Below are positions 11,700-22,484 of a stretch of DNA of 64,000 bases, in pieces. A program made the position numbers and the translations under genes. Under the pieces are notes generated by a model. It saw only the letters and a list, made by a program, of their open reading frames with translations. It made no database searches and was not told the origin of the DNA. Numbering within the stretch: position 1 is the stretch's first letter; every line of letters begins with the position of its first letter. The stretch comes from Zhengitettix transpicula (taxonomy: Eukaryota > Arthropoda > Insecta > Orthoptera > Tetrigidae): NCBI GenBank assembly GCA_037074705.1, contig CM073590.1, forward strand, positions 240,097,101-240,161,100, read 5' to 3'.

Positions 11700-11989
11700 C
11701 AATTCTTTGGATCGTTAACACGCAAGTGAAGCCTATTATTTCGCATGGAAAAAGTAGCAGTGAAAGTTTGGCAGACACATGTCACAACCGTCGGCTGACG
11801 TCCCAATCAACAACGGTTATTATATCTCGTAACGACGACGAAACAATGTCTTTGTGAGACACAAACGCGTGTTACGGACATCACTATATCATAATAATTA
11901 AAAATTAAATTAAATCACAAGTGCTTATTTTTCTCCTTTTCATTACGCGATTCAGCAAAGGACAAGCGAAACAAAAAGAAAAAATAATT

Positions 11990-12040
11990 CCTTCGAGGCG
12001 TCCCTCAAGGGTACATTTTCGGAACCCACTTCGCTACAAT
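11990..12040 (+). pseudogene. Reverse-transcriptase motif relic 7
   Basis: Encodes FEGVPQGYIFGTHF. Last clear member of the series that starts at 8544. Confidence 0.4.
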
Positions 12041-12399
12041 TGAATCATGCGATCTAGTCGCAGACACGCAGGACGCTTTGCTTACAACACTTAAAACGAC
12101 AATCACACTTTAAGACCGACAAACTCGATCAAGTGGATCTTCTTCTTCTTTTCCAAAAAAAAAAAATCCATACCGGAGTAACACCACCACCACCACGTTG
12201 TGGTGCTCAACGTAAATATATTTGCTTAACACCGGTTCGGGGCGATTTAATAATAATAATAAAAAAAATTGTGGGTATCACTGTAAAACGTCATTTTAAA
12301 TCGTTTTTAAGTTTAACTCTAGAATATTTTAAGGAAAAATTTTCCCTCCAGTGGTGACCGCAACGAAAAATAATTCTAGTAGGGCTGGATGAATTTTCT

Positions 12400-12900
12400 T
12401 ATACAGATGTGAGTATGGGTGTGTTGCGGGACTGCGACTGCAGGTTGGTTTCTTCAGTCAAGAGTTACTGTCACACATTCATCCGAGTGAGAGCGGACGG
12501 GACGGGACGAATAAGCGCACACGTACCTTCTTTTTTCCTCGAATAATATCTCCGTCCCAATGAAACCCTCGAGCGTCGTCGTGGAAGGAAGGAACCTCGG
12601 CTGCAACTTTCCTGTGTGAAGTCTGGGCACTCGTGAGTAAAATAAAAGCACACACACTGACACTGAGAGGGAGCACAAGCTGTAGCACTGGGAACTCGCG
12701 CGACCGTCCTCGAGGACTACTGGCACTGCTGTGGCGCAGCCGCCAGAGAGCAGCTCGTTCGTCAGGGCCGCCAACCTCGGCCGCCACTGTTGCCAACGTC
12801 GTGCGCGCAGCACTGACTGCGCGCGCGCGGCCCGAGCGACGGCACGTGGAGGAACGGTTATTATCATGGAATAATGTCTTACAAAAACTATAAGTATGGC
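12400..12900. promoter_or_regulatory. GC- and CpG-rich island
   Basis: Sharply richer in G, C and CpG than the AT-rich surroundings, with a GCGCGCGCGG core near 12825. Overlapping 130-140 codon frames on the minus strand are basic and low-complexity (Arg/Ser-rich), as expected when GC-rich DNA lacks stops. It could be a promoter or 5' UTR of a host gene lying mostly elsewhere. No TATA box or splice signal is convincing. Confidence 0.3.
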
Positions 12901-13227
12901 CCAAAGTCACAGACAGTTTAATTAATACACAGAATCATTAATTCACCACGTTTCGTGGATCTTATCATGCGAAACCTCATCTAAGACTCAACAGCACAAA
13001 CATGTCAACATAAATCCCATTCGAAATATGTTAAAAAGAGACTAAAATAATAAAGCTGCAAGCTTTATACATTACATTTCTAAGATTTATTTTAAAATTA
13101 TTATTTTTTCTTCTTCTTCTTCTTACAAAATTGCTTAATTTTTTATACTTTTGTTTTAGACTGCCACCGGGATTGATCCCAATCGCAGTTGGTAATACAC
13201 ACACATACATACATTAATGGAACATTA

Positions 13228-13507
13228 GCTGCGACCCCACGTCAAACTCCTCTCCCGCCATCGGAAGGGCGTGGGACAAGTTCCAAATGCCCGACCTACC
13301 TGATGCAAATTTTTCTAGAGTTTTCCCTGCATCACTTTAAGGCGAATTTCCGGGTAGGATCCTTAAACCATAGCCTGGTGGCCCTAGTTAACCCTTGGCT
13401 GCCTTCCTCTACCCTTCCGCATCCCCCCTTTCAAATCCTTTTCCTATGCTATTAAAGGGGAGTTGCCACCAAGTGGATTAACCTCATGTAGCATGTTTCC
13501 CTAAAAA
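13228..13507 (+). mobile_element. Family A retroposon copy (5'-truncated)
   Basis: Begins at CTGCGACCCCACG and ends CTCATGTAGCATGTTTCCC plus an A-tail. It lies directly upstream of a full-length copy in the same orientation. Confidence 0.8.
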
Positions 13508-13542
13508 AATAATTAATTCAATATCGTTTAATTTATCTTCTA

Positions 13543-14071
13543 CAAGCCTGTGAGAGCTGTTCTCTCGCAGGCAGAACCTTTCTTGCTTCCTTTGGGGGAT
13601 GCCTCTTCCTCCCTCCGCTTTCTGAACCAATGTTCCCTCACAAGCAGACGCACCTCGGCCTGCTATGACATGTGTATGTTCCGGGGACGCAGGCCTTGGG
13701 GCATACTTGTTCTCTGTTCCCATTGCAACAGTCGGGCCAGCTGCCTCCTAAACTGGTCGAGGCACTGAGAAGGGAACGCTGCATCTCCGCACAGCTAAAC
13801 CCCTCTCCCAACAACCCGTAGTGCATGGGACAAGAATCCAAGGACCCGACCGAACTGATGCAGGCTTACTAGGGTTTGTCCCGCATCACTTTTAGGCGGA
13901 TGCCGGGTAGGATCCTTAAACTACGGCCCCGGGGGGGGGGGGCAGTTAGCCCTTTGCTTGCTTCCTTCCTCTACCCTTCCGCATCCTCCCCTTTCCAAAT
14001 CCCTTCCTTTGCTATTAAAGGGGAGTTGCTGCCGTGTGGATTACCCTCATGTAGCCTGTTACTCTAGAAAA
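13543..14071 (+). mobile_element. Family A retroposon copy (near full length)
   Basis: Starts with the imperfect palindrome CCTGTGAGAGCTGTTCTCTC, then the CTGAACC/TTCCC block, the GCCTCCTAAACTGGTCGAGG block, the TAGGATCCTTAAAC block and the standard 3' end with a short A-rich tail. Contains a private G-run insertion at about 13930. Confidence 0.85.
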
Positions 14072-14404
14072 ATATCAATATAAATGATTTCATAGTTAAA
14101 ATTAAACATTACGTATGTTCTATTAGCGTGCAAAGTGATACAAGAAGACTTAAGCAACATCTGTTGTATTATAATAATTTTTTTCTGCCCCACTTTTAGG
14201 CGTCAAATAAGATTTATGATAAGGCGATTAATAAACAACGAGGGTTGGCCGTCACAAAAAATTATTTTATTGTCATATATAAATTAACACAGTTTTACCG
14301 GGTTTTTTAATCGGAAAAATATATATATGGTTGGTGTTGCCATTTAAAAAAAATTAGAGCTGTGTTAGTTAATGATTTAATTATGTTTTTTTGTTTAAAA
14401 ATAA

Positions 14405-14845
14405 ATAAAACAAGGTTCAGGTTGTCTCCCTACATCTGATGATACTCCTTGGTGAACACTCAAGTCGTATTGTAGCCGAGTGCTTGTCTGCAGGTACCGA
14501 GAGCCAACGTCTCCAACTCGCAAAGGATTCGAAATCATGTGGTACGATGAATCACGTTTCCAGTTGCATCATGCAGGTGGCAGAGTGAGAAAGAATCGAT
14601 CTCAATCTTGTGGTGGTTTTGGGGCGTGGAACAACGTCAGAGCTCGTATTGTTCTCAATGACCAATAAGACGTGACTGAGAGACAGCAGCATCCACAACC
14701 ATCAAGTCTTACACTGCTGGACAGATTCCTGGCACATCAAACGCCTCGTTGAGTCAATACCAAGAGGAATCGCCGCTGCAGTATTGAAGGCGACCCCTAC
14801 GAAGTGTGAAGGTGGTTGCTGTTGTGATGTTATAAAGTGATAAGA
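14405..14845 (+). pseudogene. Tc1-like transposase fragment
   Basis: The frame from about 14535 reads MWYDESRFQLHHAGGRVRKN, matching the catalytic-region WxDESRFxLHxxDGRxRV motif of Tc1-family DDE transposases. After a stop near 14667, a later stretch (about 14757-14810) encodes SIPRGIAAAVLKATPT, like the Tc1 C-terminus (SMPRRVAAV...GGPT). Neither the N-terminal DNA-binding region nor terminal inverted repeats are seen. Dead copy. Confidence 0.65.
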
Positions 14846-14849
14846 GGTT

Positions 14850-16700
14850 TAAATGGAGGCCCAGAACTGGATTGATCGTACTTGGTTCCCATCCGGCTGA
14901 AAGAAATCTCAAGGAATGGTGGAATCCGCCATCTTTCTCAAGTTTAGACTCTTCAGTTATATGGCAGAATCCGCCCTAGAAACGTCAAGGCTTAACCTTC
15001 CACTAACCCGCGGGGGTGTAAACCCAAGGACTATTTATCCTTAAAACTGGGATTCCTGAGAAAAAAACTGGTTAAAAAATTATGAAAAACCGGAAATACC
15101 CATTCGCGGGGTCAATCACTTGACCTTGTTCACGGACTACAGTCAGAAGATCTAAAGAAAAGAATTGCAAGATAGATATTATTTTTTCTGTTAGCATTGC
15201 AATACCAATTGTAGGCGTGGGCAGTTAGTTCCATTAATCTTATCTTTCCCTGTGACGAGGACACGATTATTTGAAAACTAATTGATAAAAAAAAAATGTA
15301 TCGAAACCAGATATCGGTACGTCAACACTTGACATTTGCAGTCAACCACGTAAAAGACCATTACCATATCAAGATGCGATATTTTGGGCGCGTTTCTTCA
15401 TCGTCGTCGTGAAGTACGAGGAATAAAAATGGAAGAGAGATAAGCAGTTGTGTAGGGATGACGGAAGAAGATACTGGAGGGGAATTAAACGTAACTGGGC
15501 GTGAAGGATCCGAGTTGAGGTTTACCATGAAGAGTTGACCAGTTGAAGAAAAAAAAGTTGTATTAATTCCGGGGACTATCGATCCACCAGGGAGGTCGGA
15601 GTCAGAGAGAAACTGATGGATGGACGATGGAACGGTTTTGTAGAATTCTCCCCTTTAAAAAGTTTCGGCGTAGAAATATTCGAAGCATCGTGAAGAATGT
15701 ACGTTAGGGCAATGAGCCGTGAGTGATTGAGTGCCTGGGACAGGATTTTGTCTTCTAACTTGGTCCACAGACTTCCATCGCTTCTTCTTCTTTTAAATTT
15801 TATTCCCACTGTTCTAGTCAATTTTTCTTTTGAGGCTACAGCTTTCTCGATTTATTTATTTCTACCCTTAAGTGGATTACATCTCTTTCTCCTTCTGTAA
15901 CTTACATATTCAGCACTAGCAACAATAATTCAGTGGCGTGAAATACCTCACGGGGTGACGGAAAATGGTAGCCTTCGATGGTATTGAGAAAAATCTTTGT
16001 TTTATTAATACACTAGAAATATTTGGATAATTTTCCAACGTCAAAAACATTAGAAATAATTATCCAAAGAAACTTATTTTATAAACAAAATATTTTAAAG
16101 GATATTCGACATAATAAAAGAATATAATAAAAAGTAATTACGCGAGTCATTTGGACGTTTTTTTTGGAGGGGGAGGGGGGGGGGTTCGAAGAAATTTGTT
16201 ATTTTCGAGTTGTATTTTATTATATGTAAAGGAATATGACGCGGCTTTACAGCAAGCGAAGTTTGCCGAGGTTTGTCGAAGATACCCGATGATTTATTCC
16301 GAAGCTTTTTAACTGAAGTTTATTAATTAAATGGGACATTACGGAGAATAAAAATAATCAGCCACAGACATTGACGTGTTATCAATCTATAGACAACACA
16401 TTTAGTTTCGTTCTAAGAGGAAATAATAAATAATAATTTAAAGATTGTCTGTTAGATGTCTTGATTTAGAGTCTATATTTTGAGCTATAACCTTCACACT
16501 TGTCTCGCTGGTATTGGTCTACAACGTTTCCGGTGATTGTCATTCGATAATTCACAATCTACAAGTTTTCGGATCAATTTCCATAATTAACAACGCTCTA
16601 CGCACTTTGATATCTTGCGTTGATTCTTCCTTTTATTTTATCGTTTTAAAGTTTCCAAAACGAACTAAAACTACTTGGTTCCAGTTATATTTGATGTTAC
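14850..16700. other. No gene seen
   Basis: AT-rich single-copy-looking DNA with a G-run at about 16166. An 81-codon minus-strand frame (15576-15821) has no recognisable domain. Confidence 0.5.
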
Positions 16701-16726
16701 GGCTTCAAGGGTAGTAAAAAAAATAT

Positions 16727-16800
16727 AGGCCCCGGAGGGATTCGAACCCTCGATCTCCTGTTTACTAGACAGGCGCTTTAACCAACTAAGCCACGGCGCC
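16727..16800 (-). tRNA. tRNA-Thr (anticodon AGU)
   Basis: Cloverleaf on the minus strand: 7 bp acceptor stem GGCGCCG/CGGGGCC with one G-G mismatch at the fourth pair, D arm GGCTTAGTTGGTTAAAGC, anticodon arm CCTGT-CTAGTAA-ACAGG (anticodon AGT, complement at 16764-16766), and T arm GAGGG-TTCGAAT-CCCTC. No intron. An eight-T Pol III terminator follows within five bases of the 3' end. The acceptor mismatch is slightly unusual, but all internal promoter boxes are intact, so it is probably functional. Confidence 0.95.
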
Positions 16801-17489
16801 GTGCTTGATCAATGGGGGAATAATCGTCTTTTACTTAGCGGGAAAGACTTGCCAGTGAGAAAACTGCTTCGTTCAGATCTAATACGGTACTTATTTAAAC
16901 TATGAGTCTTTTTTTTTCTAATTTCTCTTGCCGCAGTCAAGATATTTGATGGCTACATCAGAATATATTTCCGTTTACGCGTCTCCGGTTTTTTTTGCCC
17001 TAGACTCAGCCTTATTTCGATTTCCCAATGTGATCATTTCTACGATTTTCTGTTTTTATGTAAAGCTATCGCAGATTAAAAGTTAAGTCTTCCCCCCCCC
17101 CCCCCCTTCTGCATCCTTCCTCGCGAATGGTGAACTTTTCATGTTGATGGACACGGCGATTGTTAAACCAGGTTTTGTAGTAAATTAAGCTCCTTTTTTT
17201 TAATGATTAAGGCACTTCTATCTGTTACACGTGTTACACGTCTGTCTGTTGAAACGTTTTCCTTCCACGTTTCAGGCTGAAAGCTGACCACGTGGTCAGA
17301 CTTTGAACGTCGTCGGCGGAAGTCCACACAAAAATTAAAAGTGGAGTGTTACAAAAATGACACCAGATAAAGACTAAAGTACTAAGAAATGCCAAATTAA
17401 CATTTAGAATATATTTATTCATTGGATTAATTAAAATTTATAATGAAGTTTTTTAACCAATAACTGACAATATTTTTATTTATTTATTT

Positions 17490-17532
17490 ACGACAACGTT
17501 TCGGTAGGTGTTTGTACCTTCCTCAGGTCTTT
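17490..17532 (-). ncRNA. Hammerhead-ribozyme-like motif
   Basis: Minus strand: GAC, CUGAGGA, A, helix II GGUAC...CACCUACC partly paired, GAAACGUU, GUC. Inverted partner of 17764-17805. Confidence 0.55.
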
Positions 17533-17763
17533 CTTGTGGAGAAATTGTACAATATAAATTTGTTGTTATCGAGAACCCAATGAATTTATAAAAGTGGTTG
17601 AACAAAAAATATTATACTATTAACACAATGAAATTAATAAACACTCACATAATTATGGTAAATGTTAAAAACCACTATATATATATATATTGTTCCAACA
17701 CTTTTATAAATTCATTGGCTTCTCGATAACATCAAATTTATTTTTTACAATTTCTCCGTAGGA

Positions 17764-17805
17764 AAGACCTGAGGAAGGTACAAACACGTACCGAAACGTT
17801 GTCTT
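17764..17805 (+). ncRNA. Best-preserved hammerhead-ribozyme-like motif
   Basis: Helix I AAGAC/GUCUU (17764-17768 with 17801-17805), core CUGAGGA (17769-17775), one extra A, helix II GGUAC/GUACC (777-781 with 788-792) closing a six-nt loop, then GAAA and CGUU (17793-17800). The ACGU palindrome can form helix III only between two molecules or two tandem motifs, as described for minimal hammerheads of Penelope-like elements. The predicted cut follows GUU. The extra A between core and helix II departs from the textbook fold. Confidence 0.6.
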
Positions 17806-17910
17806 AAATGAATAAAAAATATTGTCTGGTATTGGTTAGAAAAACTGCATTATTTATTTAATTTAATCTTTAATTAAAATTTAATACACTTCAGTTTACA
17901 ATAAAAATTA

Positions 17911-17954
17911 AACACAACGTTTCGTACATATGTTTGCGACTTCTTCAGGTGATT
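17911..17954 (-). ncRNA. Hammerhead-ribozyme-like motif
   Basis: Minus strand: CAC, CUGAAGA, poorly paired helix II, GAAACGUU, GUG. No inverted partner nearby. Confidence 0.4.
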
Positions 17955-18349
17955 GTATGTTGTAAACAAAACACGCTCATTCCGAAGCTATTAAATACCA
18001 AAACATCAATGTAATGTGTAATTTTGATATTCTTAAACAACTTCCATGGCGGAAAATTCGTTGAATAAATTTATTGTGACCAGGTTTTTGTGGTAGGGGG
18101 GGGGGGCATAGTAAATTATACTTTTTGTGGTGTAACAGAGATTTTGGTCTAGTCGGTAAGAATTACTTACAATCTATAGATTGTATATACGGAGGAAAAG
18201 ACCATGTACAAAGGAATGCAGGGAGGAAGCGGGATTGGAAAGTAAGTATCGAAGAGGAAAGTAAGGGAGGAGACATGGAAGAGGCGGAGGATAAGAAAAT
18301 GTAAAAAAAGGAATGTATTAAATAAATATAAAAAAATGAAAGGATATAG

Positions 18350-19010
18350 TAAGAGGATTTTATTAAAATAAGAGGATTAAGGCAATAGGAAAGCAGAGGA
18401 GGAAATAAGGTCTCAGAGAAGTCGGTAGTGAGGAAAACATTAAGATACGAAAGATTGAAAGGAAACGAAAAATGGAGGGGAAGCAGCATTGGAAGAGGAA
18501 TGAAAAGAGGAAAGTAAGGGAGAGGACAATGTAAGGGACGGAGGAAAAGAAAATGTAAAAAACGAACGTAGTAAGTAAATATGAAAAAAAAAGTGTTAGG
18601 TAGGAAAGCGAGAGGAACAAATGATAGAAGGAAAGACAAATAGAAATTATGTGAATTTTAAGGAAATGAGAAATGAATAGAAAGAGGAAGAAATCTGAAG
18701 GAAGTAACTAAATTATATAATTTTACTTTTTTGTGATGAAACAGAGATTTTGGGTTGTCGTTAAGAATTGTCTGCTGCTCCCACTGGAACAAATAGATTT
18801 GATTTGATTTATTCCATTAGTCCTCGAATGAGGAAAATACATAAAATTACAATATAATAATTGGATGGTACAACTATAAATAATTAAGAAGTTTACATAA
18901 AAATACTAAAAGGCATGGAGACGGTAATGCTGCGGCCCCACGCAGTAAAACCTCTTCTCCAGTCATCTGAATGGGCATGGGACAAGTATCAAGGCGTTTT
19001 TTCCCTGCTT
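18350..19010. repeat. Segmental duplication, copy 1
   Basis: The same ordered set of sequences is found at 20279-20937: purine-rich block, ATTTGATTTATTCCATTAG LINE tail (minus) and the start of a family A copy. The 155-158 codon minus-strand frames in the two copies are hydrophobic low-complexity translations of the purine-rich block and do not look like genes. Confidence 0.85.
18788..18915 (-). mobile_element. LINE 3' end fragment
   Basis: On the minus strand: TGTAATTTTATGTATTTTCC, then CGAGGACTAATGGAATAAAT and an (ATCAA)n-like tail. The same 3' end occurs at 20715-20820 (minus) and 28290-28395 (plus). Truncated, no ORF. Confidence 0.6.
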
Positions 19011-19136
19011 TAATTTTAAGGAAATCCCGGATAGAATCCTTAAACAATGGATCCTCCACCTCCTCCGTATTTCCCTCGCTGTGCTGTTAAAGGGGAGAGG
19101 ACACAACGAGCATGAGCCTCTGGTAGCCTGACACTA
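18916..19136 (+). mobile_element. Family A retroposon copy (divergent)
   Basis: Begins ATGGAGACGGTAATGCTGCG and runs to a degenerate 3' end (GGTAGCCTGACACTAAAT). More diverged than most copies, so probably older. Confidence 0.65.
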
Positions 19137-19737
19137 AATAAAAATAATTCACAATTAGCCCTTACCGTGAATTTTCAAACACATTCTTTTTATCAAGTTT
19201 TACCCTCGATTTACCCAACATTTCGAATCCTGGTTCCTTTGATTCAGCAGCATCGATGTGACAACTTCATTGATGGTCGTTGCCGTCTTCCTGCGTGTGT
19301 TTCTGTGAGTCTGTTGTGCGTCGCTTCTGAACACAAAGAGAGGAGACAAGGAACGGAAGCCTCCATTATAATATCTGTGGACGTGCTATTTCGGCAACCC
19401 TCACATCGACTTCCCCTTTTACGACTCCGTTTCGGCAGAAAAATAATAAATTACCAGAGAGGACTGAATTATTTTCCGGCTGCGAGGTGATGAAAGGGAC
19501 AAACGACCTCAATTAATTAACTCGTTAAAAAGGCGGCTTCGTAAACATAACGTTATGAAAGCACCGAGGGTGGTTGTTAAGAGTAAGGAAATATTCGTCA
19601 AGTTTGCTCTTGATTTCTAGTAATTTATTTTAGTTTCCATCACATTCGTGATCTGATTGGTCACTGGTGAATCTTGCTGCAGAGAAGTTAGACTTTATTA
19701 TGATAAACTTAGAAGGAAGAAGACGAAGGTATAGACA

Positions 19738-20105
19738 GGATATGTACAGGGTAATCCACATAGTGGCAATTCCCGGTTATAACACAGGAAAGGGAGTGAA
19801 AGGGGGATGCGGAAGGGTAGAGGAAGGTAGCCAAGGGTTACTAGGGCCCCCGGGCTATGGTTTAAGGATCCTACCCGGCATTCGCCTAAAGAAATGCAGG
19901 GAAAACCCTAGAAAAACCTGCATCGGGTAGGTCGGGCATTGGGTACTTGTCCACGCCCTTCCGATAGCGGGAGAGGAGTTTGTTGTGGGGACGCAGCATC
20001 CCCTTCTCCGTACCTCGACCAATTTAGGTGGCAGCTGGCCGACTATTCCAATGGGAATAGCGAACAACTCTTACCGTATGCCCAAGGTCTGCGACCCCGG
20101 AACAG
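19738..20105 (-). mobile_element. Family A retroposon copy (5'-truncated)
   Basis: On the plus strand it begins TACAGGGTAATCCACATAGT and ends at GGTCTGCGACCCCGGAAC. It lies between the two copies of the segmental duplication. Confidence 0.8.
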
Positions 20106-20278
20106 AGAAGTTATAATATTGAATGAATTTGAAATCAAACGTTTCCAAGTTCAACAGAAAGAAAGGAAGCAAGAATTTGGCGCCGCAAACTATATTATTA
20201 AATTCCGTTGACCATATAATAGGTAACGTTCGATGTTGAAACCCTAGTACTGTATATTTAAATATACAATTACTAATA

Positions 20279-20937
20279 TAGTAGGAGGATTTGATTAAAA
20301 TAAGAGGCTTACGGGAATAGAAAAGCAGAGGAGGAAGGAAAGTCTCAGAGAGGAAAACATTAAGATCCGGAAGATTGAAAGGAAACGAAAAATGGAGGGA
20401 AGCAGCATTGGAAGAAGAATGTAAGGATGACAGTAAGGGTGGAGGCAATGTAAGGGGTTGAGGAAAATAAACTGTAAAAAAAACGTAGTAAGTAAAGATA
20501 AAAAAAAATGTGTTAGGTAGGAAAGCGCCAAGGAACAAATGAAAGAAGGAAAGACAAATAGAAATGAGGTGAATTTTAAGGAAATGAGAAATGAATAGGA
20601 AGAGGATAATCTGAAGGAAGTAACTAAATTATATAATTATACATTTTTTGTGGTGAAACAGAGATTTTGGGTTGTCGGTAAGAATTGTCCGCCGCTCCCA
20701 CTGGAGCAATTACATTTAATTTGATTTTATTTATTCCATTAGTCCTCGTATGAGGAAAATACATAAAATTACAATATAATAATTGGATGCTACAATTATA
20801 AATAATTAAGAAATTAGAATAAATATACTAAAAGGCATGGAGACGGTCATGCTGCGTCCTCACGCAGTAAAACCTCTTCTCCAGTCATCTGAAAAGGGTG
20901 TGTGACAAGTATCAAGAGGTTTTTTTCCCCTGCGTTA
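20279..20937. repeat. Segmental duplication, copy 2
   Basis: Second copy of 18350-19010, including both LINE-tail and family A junctions. Part of the purine-rich block recurs a third time at about 20970-21080. Confidence 0.85.
20715..20835 (-). mobile_element. LINE 3' end fragment
   Basis: Same 3' end as 18788-18915, here inside the second duplication copy. Confidence 0.6.
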
Positions 20938-20945
20938 ATTTTAAT
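20836..20945 (+). mobile_element. Family A retroposon fragment
   Basis: ATGGAGACGGTCATGCTGCG start, as at 18916; cut short after the TTTTCCCCTGCG block. Confidence 0.6.
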
Positions 20946-21099
20946 AAAATAAAGAAAGCAAGAAATTGACATCTTAAAACATTAAGATACGAAAGATTGA
21001 AAGGAAACAGAAAAATGGAGAGGAAGCAGCGTTGGAAGAGGAATGTAAGGAGGAACGTAATGGCGGAGACAATGCAAGGGTCGGACAGTGGAGAATAAT

Positions 21100-22480
21100 T
21101 TATCAACACTGTTCTATGAAAATGGTTGACCTTTGGACCATTGGATTTTTTCCCTCCGTGTCAGTATCACCAGAATGATCAAAGTTTCTACGGTTTAATT
21201 TGATTCCCTTAGTTACTCTATTTTTTGCAGTGTTCTTTTTACGTTTTTTTTGCACTTACTCCTATTATTCTCTTTCCTAAGCTCCTTTCACTACGTTATT
21301 TGCCCCCCTTTCCACTCTCGTGTAGTCCTTTATATATTCTACCACTCTTCAGTTAAATTGATCCTATAGTCCTCCGGTTCGTTGCGCATAAGTATAATAC
21401 ATCGTTTTAAATGAAAACTTGTGAATCGTTCCTACTGTTAATTTGACAATTTCTTTATACCTCTACAACCCTCGGTCCTTAATTTTTAAATATATATTTT
21501 TACTGTTTTTCTAGACCGTTTTGGAACAATTGTAAGATGTTAAAGGGAGAAGAAAATAACCTTTTTTTTTCTCAAAAATAATATACCGATAGAAGCCAAA
21601 ACTTATTTGGTTATTTAACATGCTATGTAAGGATTTTTTCATTTCCTTGTCACTTATGTATAATATTTTTTTTGAAATATCAGAATGTCTATTTTATGTA
21701 ATCCATCATATTTTTTTAATTTATTTCATCTTAATTATTTTTCATGCCTTTTCAGTTGTTGTTTTTTCTATATTTTTGCCACTGCCGCCTTTTTTTTCTA
21801 GTTGCCTTATTTTTATGGTTGTGTAGTCATCTTTTTTTTTGTATTTAATTATAGATGCATTGTAATCATGCTTTGACTTGTTTCCTATTTCCATCAGTAA
21901 AGATTATTCTCTAATCATCTACATGGGTATGTTCATCATTATGAATTTTAATGTACTGATTATTCTAAGATCGTAATTAATCATTCTTTGAATTATGTTT
22001 TTCTGTGGCTTTAAATGAGATGAATTTTCCTTCACAATCGTCCATCTTTCTTCATCCGGAAACGTGAGTAGTAAAGAGAGGTCATCAGTCCTTTATTTTA
22101 TCGTTCATTTGCACCCAGAATGTGTCCGATAGTGAATAACATTTTGAACTTTTCCCTGGAATGTGCGCCTTTTCTATTTTCGCTTCGTCGCTCCTCATCG
22201 ACGCAACTGTTTATTTTGCCTTCTCTATCGGAAATAATTCGCCAAGTAAGGAAACGGAGAAGAAGGTCTTGCAATTGCTGATAACGAGGACGCGAGAGCA
22301 TTCCCCCCCCCCCCCCCGCCCCCCCCTACCATCCCAATCGTTTCCGAGTTTGGAAATACCAAGCATGAGTCACAGAGGCTCCGATTAATAGGAAGAGATC
22401 AATGTATTACCTTTTTGCCCATGCGGTTTGATTTTTTGGTCAGCGTGGTTGTGCGCGTGTACTCAAAGCATCTGTGGATT
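21100..22480. other. No gene seen
   Basis: T-rich sequence with a C-run near 22304. No repeat copy or coding signal recognised. Confidence 0.5.
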
Positions 22481-22484
22481 TAGA

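Larger units (their letters stand above)
17430..17860. mobile_element. HHR foldback element, ~180 bp arms
   Basis: Left arm about 17430-17615 and right arm about 17690-17860 are reverse complements (AACCAATAACTGACAATATT against AATATTGTCTGGTATTGGTT at the outer ends), with about 75 bp between. Each arm carries one hammerhead-like motif pointing outward. No ORF. Confidence 0.75.

Noticed and set aside
12454..12910. Overlapping 137 and 143 codon minus frames
   Set aside because: They lie in GC-rich DNA where stops are rare, overlap each other in different frames and look random (Arg/Ser-rich).
13165..13200. tRNA-like GGGATTGATCCC stretch
   Set aside because: No acceptor, D or anticodon arms can be drawn.
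18163..18639. 158-codon minus-strand frame, the longest in the window, and its 155-codon relative at 20071-20538
   Set aside because: Translations are Leu/Phe/Ser/Pro low-complexity from a purine-rich duplicated block; the frames drift between copies, with no domain or start context.
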